NCBI GenBank assembly: GCA_020632665.1
Contig: JACKFC010000009.1
Span: forward strand, 86,007-150,006
DNA from: Deltaproteobacteria bacterium
GTDB lineage: Bacteria > Myxococcota_A > UBA9042
DNA length: 64,000 nucleotides
Direction of reading: 5' to 3'
Shown: positions 18,114 through 26,433 of the stretch, one piece after another
How the letters are laid out: each line of letters begins with the position of its first letter
Numbering within the stretch: the first letter of the stretch is position 1
Notes under the pieces: model-generated
Told to the model about the DNA's origin: nothing
Databases searched by the model: none
What the model saw: only the letters and a program-made list of their open reading frames with translations
Made by a program: the position numbers and the translations under genes

Positions 18114-20599
18114 TTCGCGACCTTGAGCATCTTCTCGATGGTGGGCGCGTAGACCTGCCAGGTCAGCCGCATCTCGTCGTGGATGAAGCCGGACCGCGCC
18201 AGCCAGCGCCGCACCGTGGTGATGCCGCCCAGCCAGGGCGGATCGAATTGTGTCGCCTGGTCGGCGAAATCGCCCGAGAAATAGGCGTACATGAACTGCT
18301 CGTCGTGCATCACCGCGGGGAAGACCGTGGGGATGCCGAAGTGCGAGAGGAGCTTCTCGCCCGCGGGCAGGGCCTGGATATGGTAGGCGCCGCGGACGTC
18401 CTCTTCGTGCTCGGCGATGACGACGTCGAACCAATAGCGATACGGCAGGTCCTGGTCGCCGAAGCGCATGATCATCGGCAAGCCACGGCTGATCTCGAGC
18501 CCCTCGCGCAGCACGAGGACGCGGCCGGAGTCGTGGATGAACATCAGGCCGGGGCCTTCGAGATCCCATTTGCGCTGGAATTGCGCCTCCCAACGTCGGC
18601 GGAACCACTCGGCGATCTCGCGGTAATCGCTCAAGTCGTGTTGCCAGCGGCCGATCCACCCGGTCCAGCGCAGGTGGAGCATCTTCTCCATCCGGCGGCG
18701 GACGTCACCCGCCGTCGGGCTGGCGAAGGAGTTGAACTCGCAGACCAACCTGCCGCCAGCGCGGACGAAGCGCTCGATGACGGCGACCTCGTTGCTGGTC
18801 AGACCGCCGTAGAGCTTCGGGTTCAGCTCGAGGTGCTCGACCGGGTTGCGGCCGTCGGCGAAGTCGAGCTTGTAGATGCCGTAGGTGTCGGCGATGTAGA
18901 GCAGGTCGCGGTTCTCGAGGGCTGCGTCGTCGATCTCGGTGGTGGTGCCGGCCTTCGGATCGTAGCCGACGTAGTCGCGCGCCTTGTTCCACAGCAGGCG
19001 GCCCGAGGGCGGCGTCACCTTGCCCTGCGAGAGCAGCCACATCAGGCGGGCGTGCTCGCGGTAGTTGGTCAGCGGCACCGTCTTGTCGACGATCTGCACG
19101 CGCAGGTCGTTGCTCGGCTTGAGCAGCCAGCCGATCGGCATCGCCAGCAGCCCGACCACCAGCAAGGTCGCCAGCGCCGGGATCAGCCAGGTCGCGCCGC
19201 CATCGCTGTCGCGCTCGCGGAAGCCCTGGCGGGTCATCCGGCCCCAGGCCTTCTCACCGAGCAGGTACTTCATGAAGCCGCGGACGCGGTAGGCCAGCAC
19301 CATCTGCCGGTAGCCGAAGTTCTCGAAGACGGCGACCGTGAGCAATCGACGCAGGTCGCCGGGCTGGCGGAAGAACGAGAGCGAGAGCTCCTCGAGCAAG
19401 ATGCCGCCGAGGCTGAGCAAGAAGCCCGAGAGCAAGGCCACCGCGCCGAAGAGCGAGGCGAAGAGCGGCTCCATCATGCCGCCGACCAAGGTGAGCAGCA
19501 GGTAGATGTAGCCGAAGAGCTCGATGAACGGGCCGAAGAGCTCGAAGAACCAGAAGAAGGGCGTGACGAACAGGCCGATCGTGGCGTAGCGCGGATTGAA
19601 GGTCATCCGCTTGTGCCGCCACAGCGTGTCGAAGAGGCCGCGCTGCCAGCGGTCGCGCTGGTTGCCGAGGATGCGCAGCGAGTCCGGCGCCTCGGTGAAG
19701 GCGACCGGATCGGGCAGGTGGCGAATGGCGCGGGCCTGCAACCACTTCGGTACGTCGTGGCGCAGGCGAGCGATCAGCTCCATATCCTCGCCGACCGAAT
19801 CGGTCGCATAGCCGCCGGCCTTGACGATGGCCTGCCGACGGAAGAGGCCGAACGCGCCGGAGACGATGAGGTTGCCGCCGAGACCGTCCCAGCCCAAGCG
19901 GCCGACGAGGAAGGCGCGCATGTACTCGATGACCTGGAAGCGAGCCAGCCACGACTTCGGCAGGCCGACCTCGACCACGTTGCCGCGCTCGATGCGGCAG
20001 CCGTTGGCGAGGCAGAGCGAGCCACCCACGCCGACCACTTCGAGGTCGGTGAGGAAGGGTCGGACCAGACGCAGCAGCGCGTCGGGGATGATCAGCGTGT
20101 CGGCGTCGATGGCGCAGACCAGCGGGTAGCGGGCGGCGTTGACGGCGCAGTTCAGCGCGTCGGCCTTGCCGCCGTTCTCCTTGTCGATGACGACCAGGCG
20201 GCGGTTGATGGCGGAGCGGTAGGTCGCGCGGATCGGCTGGCACTTCAGGTCCAAGCGGAGATCGATCGGCACCGCTTCGAGCGCGAAAGCGTTGCGCAGC
20301 TTCTGCATCGTCGCGTCGGCGCTGCCGTCGTTGACGACGACGACCTCGTGCTGCGGATAGCGCAGGTTCAGCAGCGCGCGGACCGACTCGACGACCGTCT
20401 TCTCTTCGTTGTGCGCCGGCACGATGATGCTGATCGGCAACGTCGCGCGGCCACGCAGGCTGACGGCCTCGGGGCTGCTGCCCTCGAGGTCGCGGCGGAC
20501 CTGGACGACGCCGAAGACCGCCGCGACGAATTGCGCGATATACCCCGCGGTCAACGTCACGAAGTAGACCAGCACGAAGAGGTTCATCACCTCGATCAT
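18110..20599 (-). CDS. GT2 polysaccharide synthase with large periplasmic C-terminal domain
   Basis: The 829-residue protein starts at ATG 20599 (ATGA overlap). A membrane helix (8-30) precedes a family 2 glycosyltransferase domain: IIVPAHNEE, VVNDGSAD (about 88-95), IDADT with the DxD at 165-167, GED at 270-272, and QRDRWQRG (314-321), the Q-x-x-RW of processive synthases. Three or four helices (340-410), an amphipathic segment and another helix (473-493) follow. The last 330 residues are predicted periplasmic, with YREH, DTYG, YGGL, EFNSFASPT, YWFDVV and YFSGDFAD. I do not recognise this domain; it may have a glutamine-amidotransferase-like core. The first part resembles PgaC/BcsA-type enzymes, which polymerise and translocate sugars across the inner membrane. 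Sugar unknown. Confidence 0.85.
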   Translation of the reverse strand: MIEVMNLFVLVYFVTLTAGYIAQFVAAVFGVVQVRRDLEGSSPEAVSLRGRATLPISIIVPAHNEEKTVVESVRALLNLRYPQHEVVVVNDGSADATMQKLRNAFALEAVPIDLRLDLKCQPIRATYRSAINRRLVVIDKENGGKADALNCAVNAARYPLVCAIDADTLIIPDALLRLVRPFLTDLEVVGVGGSLCLANGCRIERGNVVEVGLPKSWLARFQVIEYMRAFLVGRLGWDGLGGNLIVSGAFGLFRRQAIVKAGGYATDSVGEDMELIARLRHDVPKWLQARAIRHLPDPVAFTEAPDSLRILGNQRDRWQRGLFDTLWRHKRMTFNPRYATIGLFVTPFFWFFELFGPFIELFGYIYLLLTLVGGMMEPLFASLFGAVALLSGFLLSLGGILLEELSLSFFRQPGDLRRLLTVAVFENFGYRQMVLAYRVRGFMKYLLGEKAWGRMTRQGFRERDSDGGATWLIPALATLLVVGLLAMPIGWLLKPSNDLRVQIVDKTVPLTNYREHARLMWLLSQGKVTPPSGRLLWNKARDYVGYDPKAGTTTEIDDAALENRDLLYIADTYGIYKLDFADGRNPVEHLELNPKLYGGLTSNEVAVIERFVRAGGRLVCEFNSFASPTAGDVRRRMEKMLHLRWTGWIGRWQHDLSDYREIAEWFRRRWEAQFQRKWDLEGPGLMFIHDSGRVLVLREGLEISRGLPMIMRFGDQDLPYRYWFDVVIAEHEEDVRGAYHIQALPAGEKLLSHFGIPTVFPAVMHDEQFMYAYFSGDFADQATQFDPPWLGGITTVRRWLARSGFIHDEMRLTWQVYAPTIEKMLKVAK

Positions 20600-21654
20600 G
20601 CGCCCTCCGTGGCCAGCCGGTGCTCGGCGAGGGCACTGCTGGCGTTCTCGTTGCCGCGCGCCGCTGCCTCGCGCAGCGAAGCGGTGCCGAGCGGGCCGCA
20701 GCGGGTCAGCGCGAGCGCGGCGTTGTGCCGCACCCACTCGGCCTCGTCGTCGAGCAAGCGGGCGATATCCTTGCTGGCGCCGTCACCGCCCAGCGAAGCG
20801 GCCGTGGCCACCGCCGCGGAGCGGACTTCCCAGAACTCGTCCTTCATCGCGCGCAGCGCGGCCGGCAGCGCGACCGGATCGTCCAGGGCCTGCAGCGCGC
20901 GCAGGGCCTCGATCCGCACCTCGACGTCGGCGTCGGTGACCGCGTCGATCACGACCTCGATCGCGTCGGTGGCGCCGGCGCGGCCGAGCGCACCGACCGC
21001 GACCAGGCGGAGCTCGGCGGTCTCGCCGTGGGCGGCGCCGATCAGCGGCTCGAGCGGCAGCGGATCGGCGTTGGCCAGCGCGTCGATGGCGCGGGTCCGG
21101 GCCAAGCGGCCGTCCTTGCAGATCGCGGCGAGGCTGACCATGCCCTCCTCGGCGCGACCGAGCGAGCAGAGCGCTTCGAAGGAGGAGAGCCGCACGTCGG
21201 GCAGCTCGTCCTTGACCAACTTGGCCAAGATCTGCGCCGGATCGCCGAGCGCGCGGGCCTCGCGGATGCAACGCATCCGTTGCCAGGGCCGCTTGGACGC
21301 GTCGCCGGCGCTGACCGCGGCGTAGCCGAGCTCGGTGAAGACGCCCGCAAGCTCCCGTGCGTGGTCCAGGGTCATGAACTCGGAGAGCTCGGTGAGCAGG
21401 CGCCGACCGCTGTCGACGCCGACGCGGGTCGCGGCCGCCTTGACCCGCGCGCGCGCCGCGTCCGGGTTGTCGCCGGTCAATTCCGGCATCGCCTCGGAGA
21501 TATCGTTGCGGGCCTTGTCGTAGCGCGCCTCGCGACCGATCGCGCGGCGCCGCATCACGCCGAGCGCGATCAGCGCCGCGAAGACGATGAGCATCTCGAG
21601 GATCACCACGACGATGACGATGATCTCGGAGAGTGACAGCTGATCGATGCTCAC
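20596..21654 (-). CDS. Membrane-anchored HEAT-repeat protein
   Basis: The 352-residue protein starts at GTG 21654, overlapping the upstream stop by GTGA. One N-terminal helix (IIVIVVVILEMLIVFAALIAL) is followed by Arg-rich residues, which suggests that the bulk lies in the cytoplasm. Residues 110-350 contain at least six HEAT-like helix pairs (ELPDVRLSSFEALCSLGRAE, AELRLVAVGALGRAGATDAI, EWVRHNAALALTRCGPLGTA). The gene is embedded between a beta-barrel/TPR protein and a GT2 synthase with 4-base overlaps on both sides. A scaffold or regulatory subunit of the synthase is the simplest reading. No catalytic motif is seen. Confidence 0.82.
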   Translation of the reverse strand: MSIDQLSLSEIIVIVVVILEMLIVFAALIALGVMRRRAIGREARYDKARNDISEAMPELTGDNPDAARARVKAAATRVGVDSGRRLLTELSEFMTLDHARELAGVFTELGYAAVSAGDASKRPWQRMRCIREARALGDPAQILAKLVKDELPDVRLSSFEALCSLGRAEEGMVSLAAICKDGRLARTRAIDALANADPLPLEPLIGAAHGETAELRLVAVGALGRAGATDAIEVVIDAVTDADVEVRIEALRALQALDDPVALPAALRAMKDEFWEVRSAAVATAASLGGDGASKDIARLLDDEAEWVRHNAALALTRCGPLGTASLREAAARGNENASSALAEHRLATEGA

Positions 21655-23165
21655 AGTCGCACCCTCAGCATCACGGCGATGTCGTACCAGCGGTCCGGCA
21701 GCGTGAGCTGCTGCAGCGCGGTCGCCATCACGCGCACGCCGAAGCGATGCGCGAACCAATGGTCATAGCCGAGCACGAGCGAGACCGAGGACTCGTCGGG
21801 CGCCGACAGCGTTCGGTTGGTGAAGACCACCTCCTGGCCCCAATAGAGCCAGGCGAACAGGGCGCGGCTGACGTCGAAGTCGAAGCGGCTGCGCAGGAAG
21901 AGCGTATGGCCGAGCTGCGTGCCGCCGCCGGCGAGCGTGCCCGGCCGGCCGACCAGCAAATAGCCGGGCTTGAGCGTCAGCCGGCCGAGGTAGATCGGCA
22001 CGTAGGGCCCGATCGACCACAGCGGCGCGACCTCGAAATTGGCGTAGCGGCCCCAGAGCCCGATACCGAAGCGGCCGAAATTCCAGGCCGCGCTGGCCCA
22101 TCCGTCGATCGGCGGCAGGAAACCGCCGGTCTCGGGCGCGACGAAGAGCCGCACATCGCCCGAAAGCTTGCTGACCTGGAAGAAGAGCTGCGCCCACGCG
22201 CCCATGCCGGTATCGGTCCGGGTCGTGGTCGAGGTGACGCCGCCCAAGTCGGTGGTCGACGTGATGTTGCGCTGCTCGCCGTACACACCCGCCACCAACG
22301 AGAGCTGCGGGCTCCACGAGTAGCCGAGCGAGAGCTGCGCCCGCCGCCAGACGTCGCCGCGGTAGAGCGAGAGGCCGAGCAGGCCCTGCACCAACCAGGG
22401 CCGATCGCTCATCACGAGTTGGCGCTGCAGCTCGTCCGGCACTTCCATACCGGGGCGGATCTGATCGCGCGCCAGCTCTGGCTTGCCGATCGCGAGGTAG
22501 AGGCTGATCAGGCGCCAAGCGATGCGGATATCGCCGTCGCCGCGCAGCTGCGCCTCGCGGTAGGCACGGATCGCGCCGGGCTTGTCCTCGCGCTTCTCGC
22601 GGATCTCGCCGACCAGGCGCAGGGCCTCGTGGTTGTGGCGATCAGCGCGGTAGACGGCGACGGCGGCCTCCTCGGCTTCCTTCTCGCGGCCGAGCCAGAA
22701 GAGCAGGCGCGCCCGCTGCATCTGCACCTCGAGATCCTTCGGGTAGCGGGCGAGGATGGCGTCGGCCACCGCGAGCGCCCGTTCGAACTGGTTCTGCATC
22801 ACCAGGCTGCGGATCGTGATCGCGTTCAACGCGAGTCCTGCCGTCGCGCCGCTGGTCCCCACCGCGACCTTGCCGGTCGGCGCGCCGCTCTTGGCCTGCT
22901 TCGGCGCGGTTGGCGCTTCGCGGCGCGGCGCTGCCGGCGGCGGCAGGGCCGGATCGACCGCGCGATCGCCGGACTCCGCAGCCGACGGTCCGGCCGGGGT
23001 CGGGCCCGCGGGAGCCGGCTGCGCAGACACCACAACGGGCAGCAAGATCGCACAAATCCACGTCGCCGCGGCCCCCAGGACGTGACCGCGCGCGTCGCGC
23101 GATGCGCGATGGCGTGCAGCGTCGTTGCGCGCGCCGCAGGAGTCAGCCGGAAGTTGCAGCGTCAT
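21651..23165 (-). CDS. TPR and outer-membrane beta-barrel protein (YaiO/PgaA-like architecture)
   Basis: The 504-residue protein is best started at ATG 23165, which gives a long basic n-region and a signal helix (TWICAILLPVVVSAQ). An in-frame ATG at 23243 is possible. A Pro/Ala linker precedes about three TPRs (ERALAVADAILARYPKDLEV, GREKEAEEAAVAVYRADRHN, KPGAIRAYREAQLRGDGDIR). From about residue 275 the sequence becomes alternating polar/aromatic strands (QLSLGYSWSPQLSLVAGVY, FGIGLWGRYANFEVAPLWS) ending DRWYDIAVMLRVRL, a typical barrel C-terminus. This combination is the exporter architecture of synthase-dependent polysaccharide systems (PgaA, YaiO). It precedes the HEAT and GT2 genes with overlapping ends. 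Confidence 0.8.
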   Translation of the reverse strand: MTLQLPADSCGARNDAARHRASRDARGHVLGAAATWICAILLPVVVSAQPAPAGPTPAGPSAAESGDRAVDPALPPPAAPRREAPTAPKQAKSGAPTGKVAVGTSGATAGLALNAITIRSLVMQNQFERALAVADAILARYPKDLEVQMQRARLLFWLGREKEAEEAAVAVYRADRHNHEALRLVGEIREKREDKPGAIRAYREAQLRGDGDIRIAWRLISLYLAIGKPELARDQIRPGMEVPDELQRQLVMSDRPWLVQGLLGLSLYRGDVWRRAQLSLGYSWSPQLSLVAGVYGEQRNITSTTDLGGVTSTTTRTDTGMGAWAQLFFQVSKLSGDVRLFVAPETGGFLPPIDGWASAAWNFGRFGIGLWGRYANFEVAPLWSIGPYVPIYLGRLTLKPGYLLVGRPGTLAGGGTQLGHTLFLRSRFDFDVSRALFAWLYWGQEVVFTNRTLSAPDESSVSLVLGYDHWFAHRFGVRVMATALQQLTLPDRWYDIAVMLRVRL

Positions 23166-23275
23166 GGAGAGTTTCGGGGGCGCCTGTCGCGGGCTCTGGC
23201 CGGCTTGGGTGAAGGGCGAATCGGCGAACGGGACTACCACCATTCGCGTACGGCATCAAGCGCACGGGCGCCCGA

Positions 23276-23956
23276 CTAGCCGTCGCCGGGTGTGGCGAAT
23301 CCGGTCCGTTCGAGCAGGGCGCGATCGACGCCCGACGAGCGAATGCCGGCAGTCTCGGCGAGGCGGCGGATATACTTCGCGAGCACATCCGTCTCGAGGT
23401 TGACCCGCTTGCCGACGCCGCCGTCGAGCAGCGTCGTCCAAGCGACCGTGTGCGGGATCACCGTGACCGCGAACCCCCCTGGAAAGACGCGGTTGACCGT
23501 CAACGAGACGCCGTCGATCGCGATCGAGCCCTTCTGCACCAACTCGGGCTCGAGCGCGGCCGGCATGGCGTATTCGAGATCCCAATAGTCGGCCCGCTGC
23601 ACCGCGCGCTGCAGGCTGCCGACGCCATCGACGTGTCCGGTGACCCAATGGCCGCCGAGCCGATCGCCGACCCGCAACGCCCGCTCGAGGTTGACCTTGC
23701 TGCCCGCACCGAAGGCGCCGAGCCCGGTCTTGTCGAGCGTCTCGTGGCTGACGTCGAAGTCGAGCCGGACGCCACCTTCGCCGACCTCGAAGGCGACCAC
23801 GGTCAGGCAGACGCCACAGACGGCGACCGAATCGCCGAGCCCGACGCCGGGGTGGACGCCGTCCCGCCATTTCGCCTGCACGACGAGGCGGGCGGATTGG
23901 CCGCTCCGGCTGATGCGGCGGATCTCGCCGACCGTCTCAATGATCCCGGTGAACAT
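23276..23956 (-). CDS. ribE: Riboflavin synthase, alpha chain
   Basis: The 226-residue protein starts at ATG 23956 with the classic MFTGIIE. The two homologous lumazine-binding halves are visible: the first contains GDSVAVCGVCLTV and LERALRVGDRLGGHWVTGHV, the second VQKGSIAIDGVSLTVNRV and VNLETDVLAKYIRR. The enzyme dismutates two 6,7-dimethyl-8-ribityllumazine molecules to riboflavin in the cytoplasm. Length matches the family. It overlaps ribD by 20 bases. ribA/ribB and ribH are not in the window. Confidence 0.97.
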   Translation of the reverse strand: MFTGIIETVGEIRRISRSGQSARLVVQAKWRDGVHPGVGLGDSVAVCGVCLTVVAFEVGEGGVRLDFDVSHETLDKTGLGAFGAGSKVNLERALRVGDRLGGHWVTGHVDGVGSLQRAVQRADYWDLEYAMPAALEPELVQKGSIAIDGVSLTVNRVFPGGFAVTVIPHTVAWTTLLDGGVGKRVNLETDVLAKYIRRLAETAGIRSSGVDRALLERTGFATPGDG

Positions 23957-25076
23957 CGCTTCCTCCTCGGCGAACGCGAGCGCGGACGTGGAGATCGTCG
24001 CCGACGCGGTCGACCGCGTCGATCGTGAGCAACGCCGCTTGGTCGATCGAGGTCACGGCGAGGCCCTCGAAGAGGCCGCGCCCCGGACCGAGCAGCTTCG
24101 GCGCGAGGAAGACCTCGAGCGCGTCGGCACATCCCGCGTCGACCAGCGTGGCAGCGAGCGCAGCGCCTCCCTCGACGTAGACCGCGTGTTGACCGCGTCG
24201 GTGCAGATCGCGCAGCGCGGCGAGGGCGAACGCCTGGTCGCCGGTCGCGTCGAGGCCGACGATCTCGACCCCGCGGGCCTGCAGCGCGATCGCTGCCGCT
24301 CCGCCGAGCTGCGAGGCGGCGGTGTAGACCCGGCACGGCCCGCGGCTGGCGTCGGCCAGCGCGGCGGTCGGCGGCAGGCGCAAGCGGCGATCGAAGACAA
24401 CCCGTAGCGGCCGGCGCCCGGCGAGCGCGTCGCCAGCCGGAAGGCGGACGTCGAGGCCGGGGTCGTCGGCCAGGGCGGTGCCGGACCCGACCACCACCGC
24501 GTCCGCCTCGGCGCGCTGCCGATGCACCAATTCCCGCGCCTGCGGGCCGGTGATCCAGCGCGAAGAGCCGTCGCGGGCCGCCGTCCGACCGTCGAGGCTG
24601 GCTGCGAGCTTCAAGCGGACGTGGGCGCGATCGTCGAAGGTATTGACGAGGAAGACCTCGAGCAGCGCCGCCGCTTCGGCCTCGCAGACTCCGGCCAGGA
24701 CCTCGACCCCGGCCGCAGCGAGGCGATCGAGGCCGCCCCGGGCCTGCGGGTGCGGATCGCGGCAGGCGCAGACGACCCGGGTCACGCCGGCGGCGAGCAG
24801 GCCGTCGACGCACGGCGGGGTGCGGCCATGGTGGTTGCAAGGCTCGAGCGTGACGTAGGCGGTCGCCCCACGGGCGGCGTCACCTGCGGCACGCAGCGCG
24901 ACCACTTCGGCGTGCGGCCCACCGACCTGGGCGTGGAAGCCCTCGCCGACGCAGACGCCGTCGCGGACCAGGACGCAGCCGACACGCGGATTCGGCCGGA
25001 CTTCCGGTCCAGCCTGCCACGCCAGCGCGATCGCGCGGTGCATCCAGTCGGCGTCGGAGTGCCGCTCAGTCGACAT
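23937..25076 (-). CDS. ribD: Bifunctional riboflavin deaminase/reductase
   Basis: The 379-residue protein is started at ATG 25076 (11-base overlap with nrdR); GTG 25100 is an alternative. The N-terminal deaminase domain has the zinc site HAE (55-57) and EPCNHHGRTPPC (Cys80, Cys89), and PNPRVGCVLV. The C-terminal reductase domain carries KLAASLDGRTA, SRWITGPQAR, ADAVVVGSGTALADDP, VEGGAALAATL and LAPKLLG. The protein deaminates and reduces the pyrimidine intermediate derived from GTP in riboflavin synthesis. It is co-transcribed with nrdR upstream and ribE downstream, an arrangement widespread in Proteobacteria. No FMN riboswitch precedes it. Confidence 0.96.
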   Translation of the reverse strand: MSTERHSDADWMHRAIALAWQAGPEVRPNPRVGCVLVRDGVCVGEGFHAQVGGPHAEVVALRAAGDAARGATAYVTLEPCNHHGRTPPCVDGLLAAGVTRVVCACRDPHPQARGGLDRLAAAGVEVLAGVCEAEAAALLEVFLVNTFDDRAHVRLKLAASLDGRTAARDGSSRWITGPQARELVHRQRAEADAVVVGSGTALADDPGLDVRLPAGDALAGRRPLRVVFDRRLRLPPTAALADASRGPCRVYTAASQLGGAAAIALQARGVEIVGLDATGDQAFALAALRDLHRRGQHAVYVEGGAALAATLVDAGCADALEVFLAPKLLGPGRGLFEGLAVTSIDQAALLTIDAVDRVGDDLHVRARVRRGGSDVHRDH

Positions 25077-25560
25077 CTTCGGTGTCACGGGCGGCGTCAC
25101 CGGCGGCGTCCTCGCGGGCCAGCGCGGCGACCTCGTCGAGGAGCTCGCCGATATCCTCGAACGCGCGGTAGACGCTGGCGAAGCGGACGTAGGCGATGGT
25201 GTCGACCGAGCGGAGGAAGGCCATCACCCAATCGCCGAGCTCGCTGCTGTTGACCTCGGCGCCGGGGCGCTCGGCGATCCGCTGCTCGACGTTGCGCAGA
25301 AATTCTTCGATCGCCTCGGCGCCGACCGGCCGCCGATGCAGCGCGACGTCGAGGCCTGCGCGCAACTTCTCGCGGTCGAAGCGCTCGCGATCGCCGCCCT
25401 TCTTGACGACGAGGATCGGCGCCAACTCGACGCGCTCGTAGGTGGTGAAGCGATTGCCACAGTCTTCGCATTCGCGGCGCCGACGGGTCGCGTCGTCACG
25501 CGGCGTCAGGCGGGAATCGACGACGCGGCTGCTGAGGCTGTGGCAACTCGGGCAGCGCAT
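25066..25560 (-). CDS. nrdR: Transcriptional repressor NrdR
   Basis: The 164-residue protein begins MRCPSC and has the four zinc cysteines (3, 6, 31, 34) of the N-terminal zinc ribbon, with RRRECEDCGNRFTTYER between ribbon and cone. The ATP-cone domain (about 49-140) includes LVVKKGGDRERFDREKL and DTIAYVRFASVYRAF. NrdR senses ATP/dATP and represses ribonucleotide reductase genes via NrdR boxes; no obvious box was identified in this window. Length is typical. It lies nine bases after rpiB. Confidence 0.97.
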   Translation of the reverse strand: MRCPSCHSLSSRVVDSRLTPRDDATRRRRECEDCGNRFTTYERVELAPILVVKKGGDRERFDREKLRAGLDVALHRRPVGAEAIEEFLRNVEQRIAERPGAEVNSSELGDWVMAFLRSVDTIAYVRFASVYRAFEDIGELLDEVAALAREDAAGDAARDTEDVD

Positions 25561-25569
25561 GACGAGGCC

Positions 25570-26010
25570 TCAGGCGCTGCGTTCGAGCGCCGTGATCAGA
25601 TCGAGTCGGTGCTGATGCCGCGCCTCGAATGCCGTCTGCAGCCACGCGTCGACGCAGTCCAGCGCGACGACGGGTCCGAGCACGCGGGCTCCGAGGCAGA
25701 GGATATTGGCGCGGTTGTGTTCGGCCGCCAGGCGGGCGGTCGAGACGTCGTGGACCAAGGCGGCCCGGATCCCCGGGACCTTGTTCGCGGCGATGCTCAT
25801 ACCGATGCCGGTGCCACAAAGCAGCACGCCTGCGTCGGCTTGCCCAGCCGCGACCGCGTGGGCCACCAGGGCCGCTTGATCCGGGTAGTCGGCGCGCTCG
25901 CCGCTCGCGGGGCCGCTGACCTCGACCGCGTGGCCGAGGCCCCGCAGGTGGTCGACGACCGCCTGCCGCAATTCGATCGCGGCGTGGTCCGAGGCGACGA
26001 GCAGGCGCAT
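25570..26010 (-). CDS. rpiB: Ribose-5-phosphate isomerase B
   Basis: The 146-residue protein starts at ATG 26010 with SDHAAIELRQ (Asp8, His9 area of the substrate site). It has the signature GVLLCGTGIGMSIAANK with catalytic Cys65, and ARLAAEHNRANILCLGARV. RpiB interconverts ribose 5-phosphate and ribulose 5-phosphate in the pentose phosphate pathway. This supplies ribulose 5-phosphate, which is also the precursor of the lumazine four-carbon unit, and the gene lies in the same run as ribD/ribE. It begins eight bases after rpmF. Confidence 0.95.
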   Translation of the reverse strand: MRLLVASDHAAIELRQAVVDHLRGLGHAVEVSGPASGERADYPDQAALVAHAVAAGQADAGVLLCGTGIGMSIAANKVPGIRAALVHDVSTARLAAEHNRANILCLGARVLGPVVALDCVDAWLQTAFEARHQHRLDLITALERSA

Positions 26011-26017
26011 CGACGGG

Positions 26018-26233
26018 CTAGGCCTGGTCGCCCACGCCCTCGTCACCGAGCTCGACGATCGGCGCGATGATCTGCTTGCCGCGGTACTGACCGCAGTCGT
26101 TGCAGACGTGGTGCGGACGGACCGGCGAGCCGCAGTTGCTGCAGCTCGACAGCGTCGGCGAGGTGATGCGGTCGTGCTGCGCGCGGCGCATACGGCTACG
26201 GGACTTGGACATGCGTCGCTTCGGAACGGCCAT
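26018..26233 (-). CDS. rpmF: 50S ribosomal protein L32
   Basis: The 71-residue protein begins MAVPKRRMSKSRSRMRRAQH, a canonical L32 N-terminus. It has four cysteines in two CxxC pairs (31/34 and 44/47), so it is the zinc-binding form. GGAGAAGAGAAG precedes the ATG. An upstream in-frame start at 26281 is rejected because it lies ahead of the conserved N-terminus. L32 sits near the peptidyl-transferase region of the large subunit. This is the promoter-proximal gene of the leftward operon. Confidence 0.97.
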   Translation of the reverse strand: MAVPKRRMSKSRSRMRRAQHDRITSPTLSSCSNCGSPVRPHHVCNDCGQYRGKQIIAPIVELGDEGVGDQA

Positions 26234-26295
26234 CTTCTCTTCTCCACAATAGGTAGCGGCGGGGCGCGGACGCATGCCCACCGGCAGGGCGCGGG

Positions 26296-26324
26296 AGTCT
26301 AAGGGGGGGTCCGGGCGGTGTCAA
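26296..26324 (-). promoter_or_regulatory. Sigma70-type promoter of the rpmF operon
   Basis: On the minus strand a perfect TTGACA (26324-26319) is followed by a 17-base spacer and TAGACT (26301-26296). The predicted transcript starts about 55 bases before the rpmF ATG. It is the best -35 in the window together with the divergent one at 26365. Confidence 0.75.
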
Positions 26325-26364
26325 CGATCCAATCGAGGCCCAACCGAGCCCACCGGAGCCCCGC

Positions 26365-26393
26365 TTGACACGCGATCAGCCGAGGCGAACAAT
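26365..26393 (+). promoter_or_regulatory. Sigma70-type promoter of the 26434 gene
   Basis: TTGACA at 26365-26370, a 17-base spacer, then AACAAT at 26388-26393. It is divergent from the rpmF promoter with 40 bases between the two -35 boxes. The predicted leader before GTG 26434 is about 34 bases. Confidence 0.75.
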
Positions 26394-26433
26394 CCCGCGG
26401 ACCGTGGCGGGAGCCCGTTGGAGTCGCTGAGAC

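Noticed and set aside
18179..21325. Open frame of more than 1000 codons on the plus strand
   Set aside because: It lies antisense to the GT2 and HEAT genes, whose motifs are clear. Such long antisense frames are expected at very high GC, and its translation is low-complexity.
25077..25110. FMN riboswitch upstream of ribD
   Set aside because: ribD starts inside nrdR and there is no untranslated leader to hold the aptamer.
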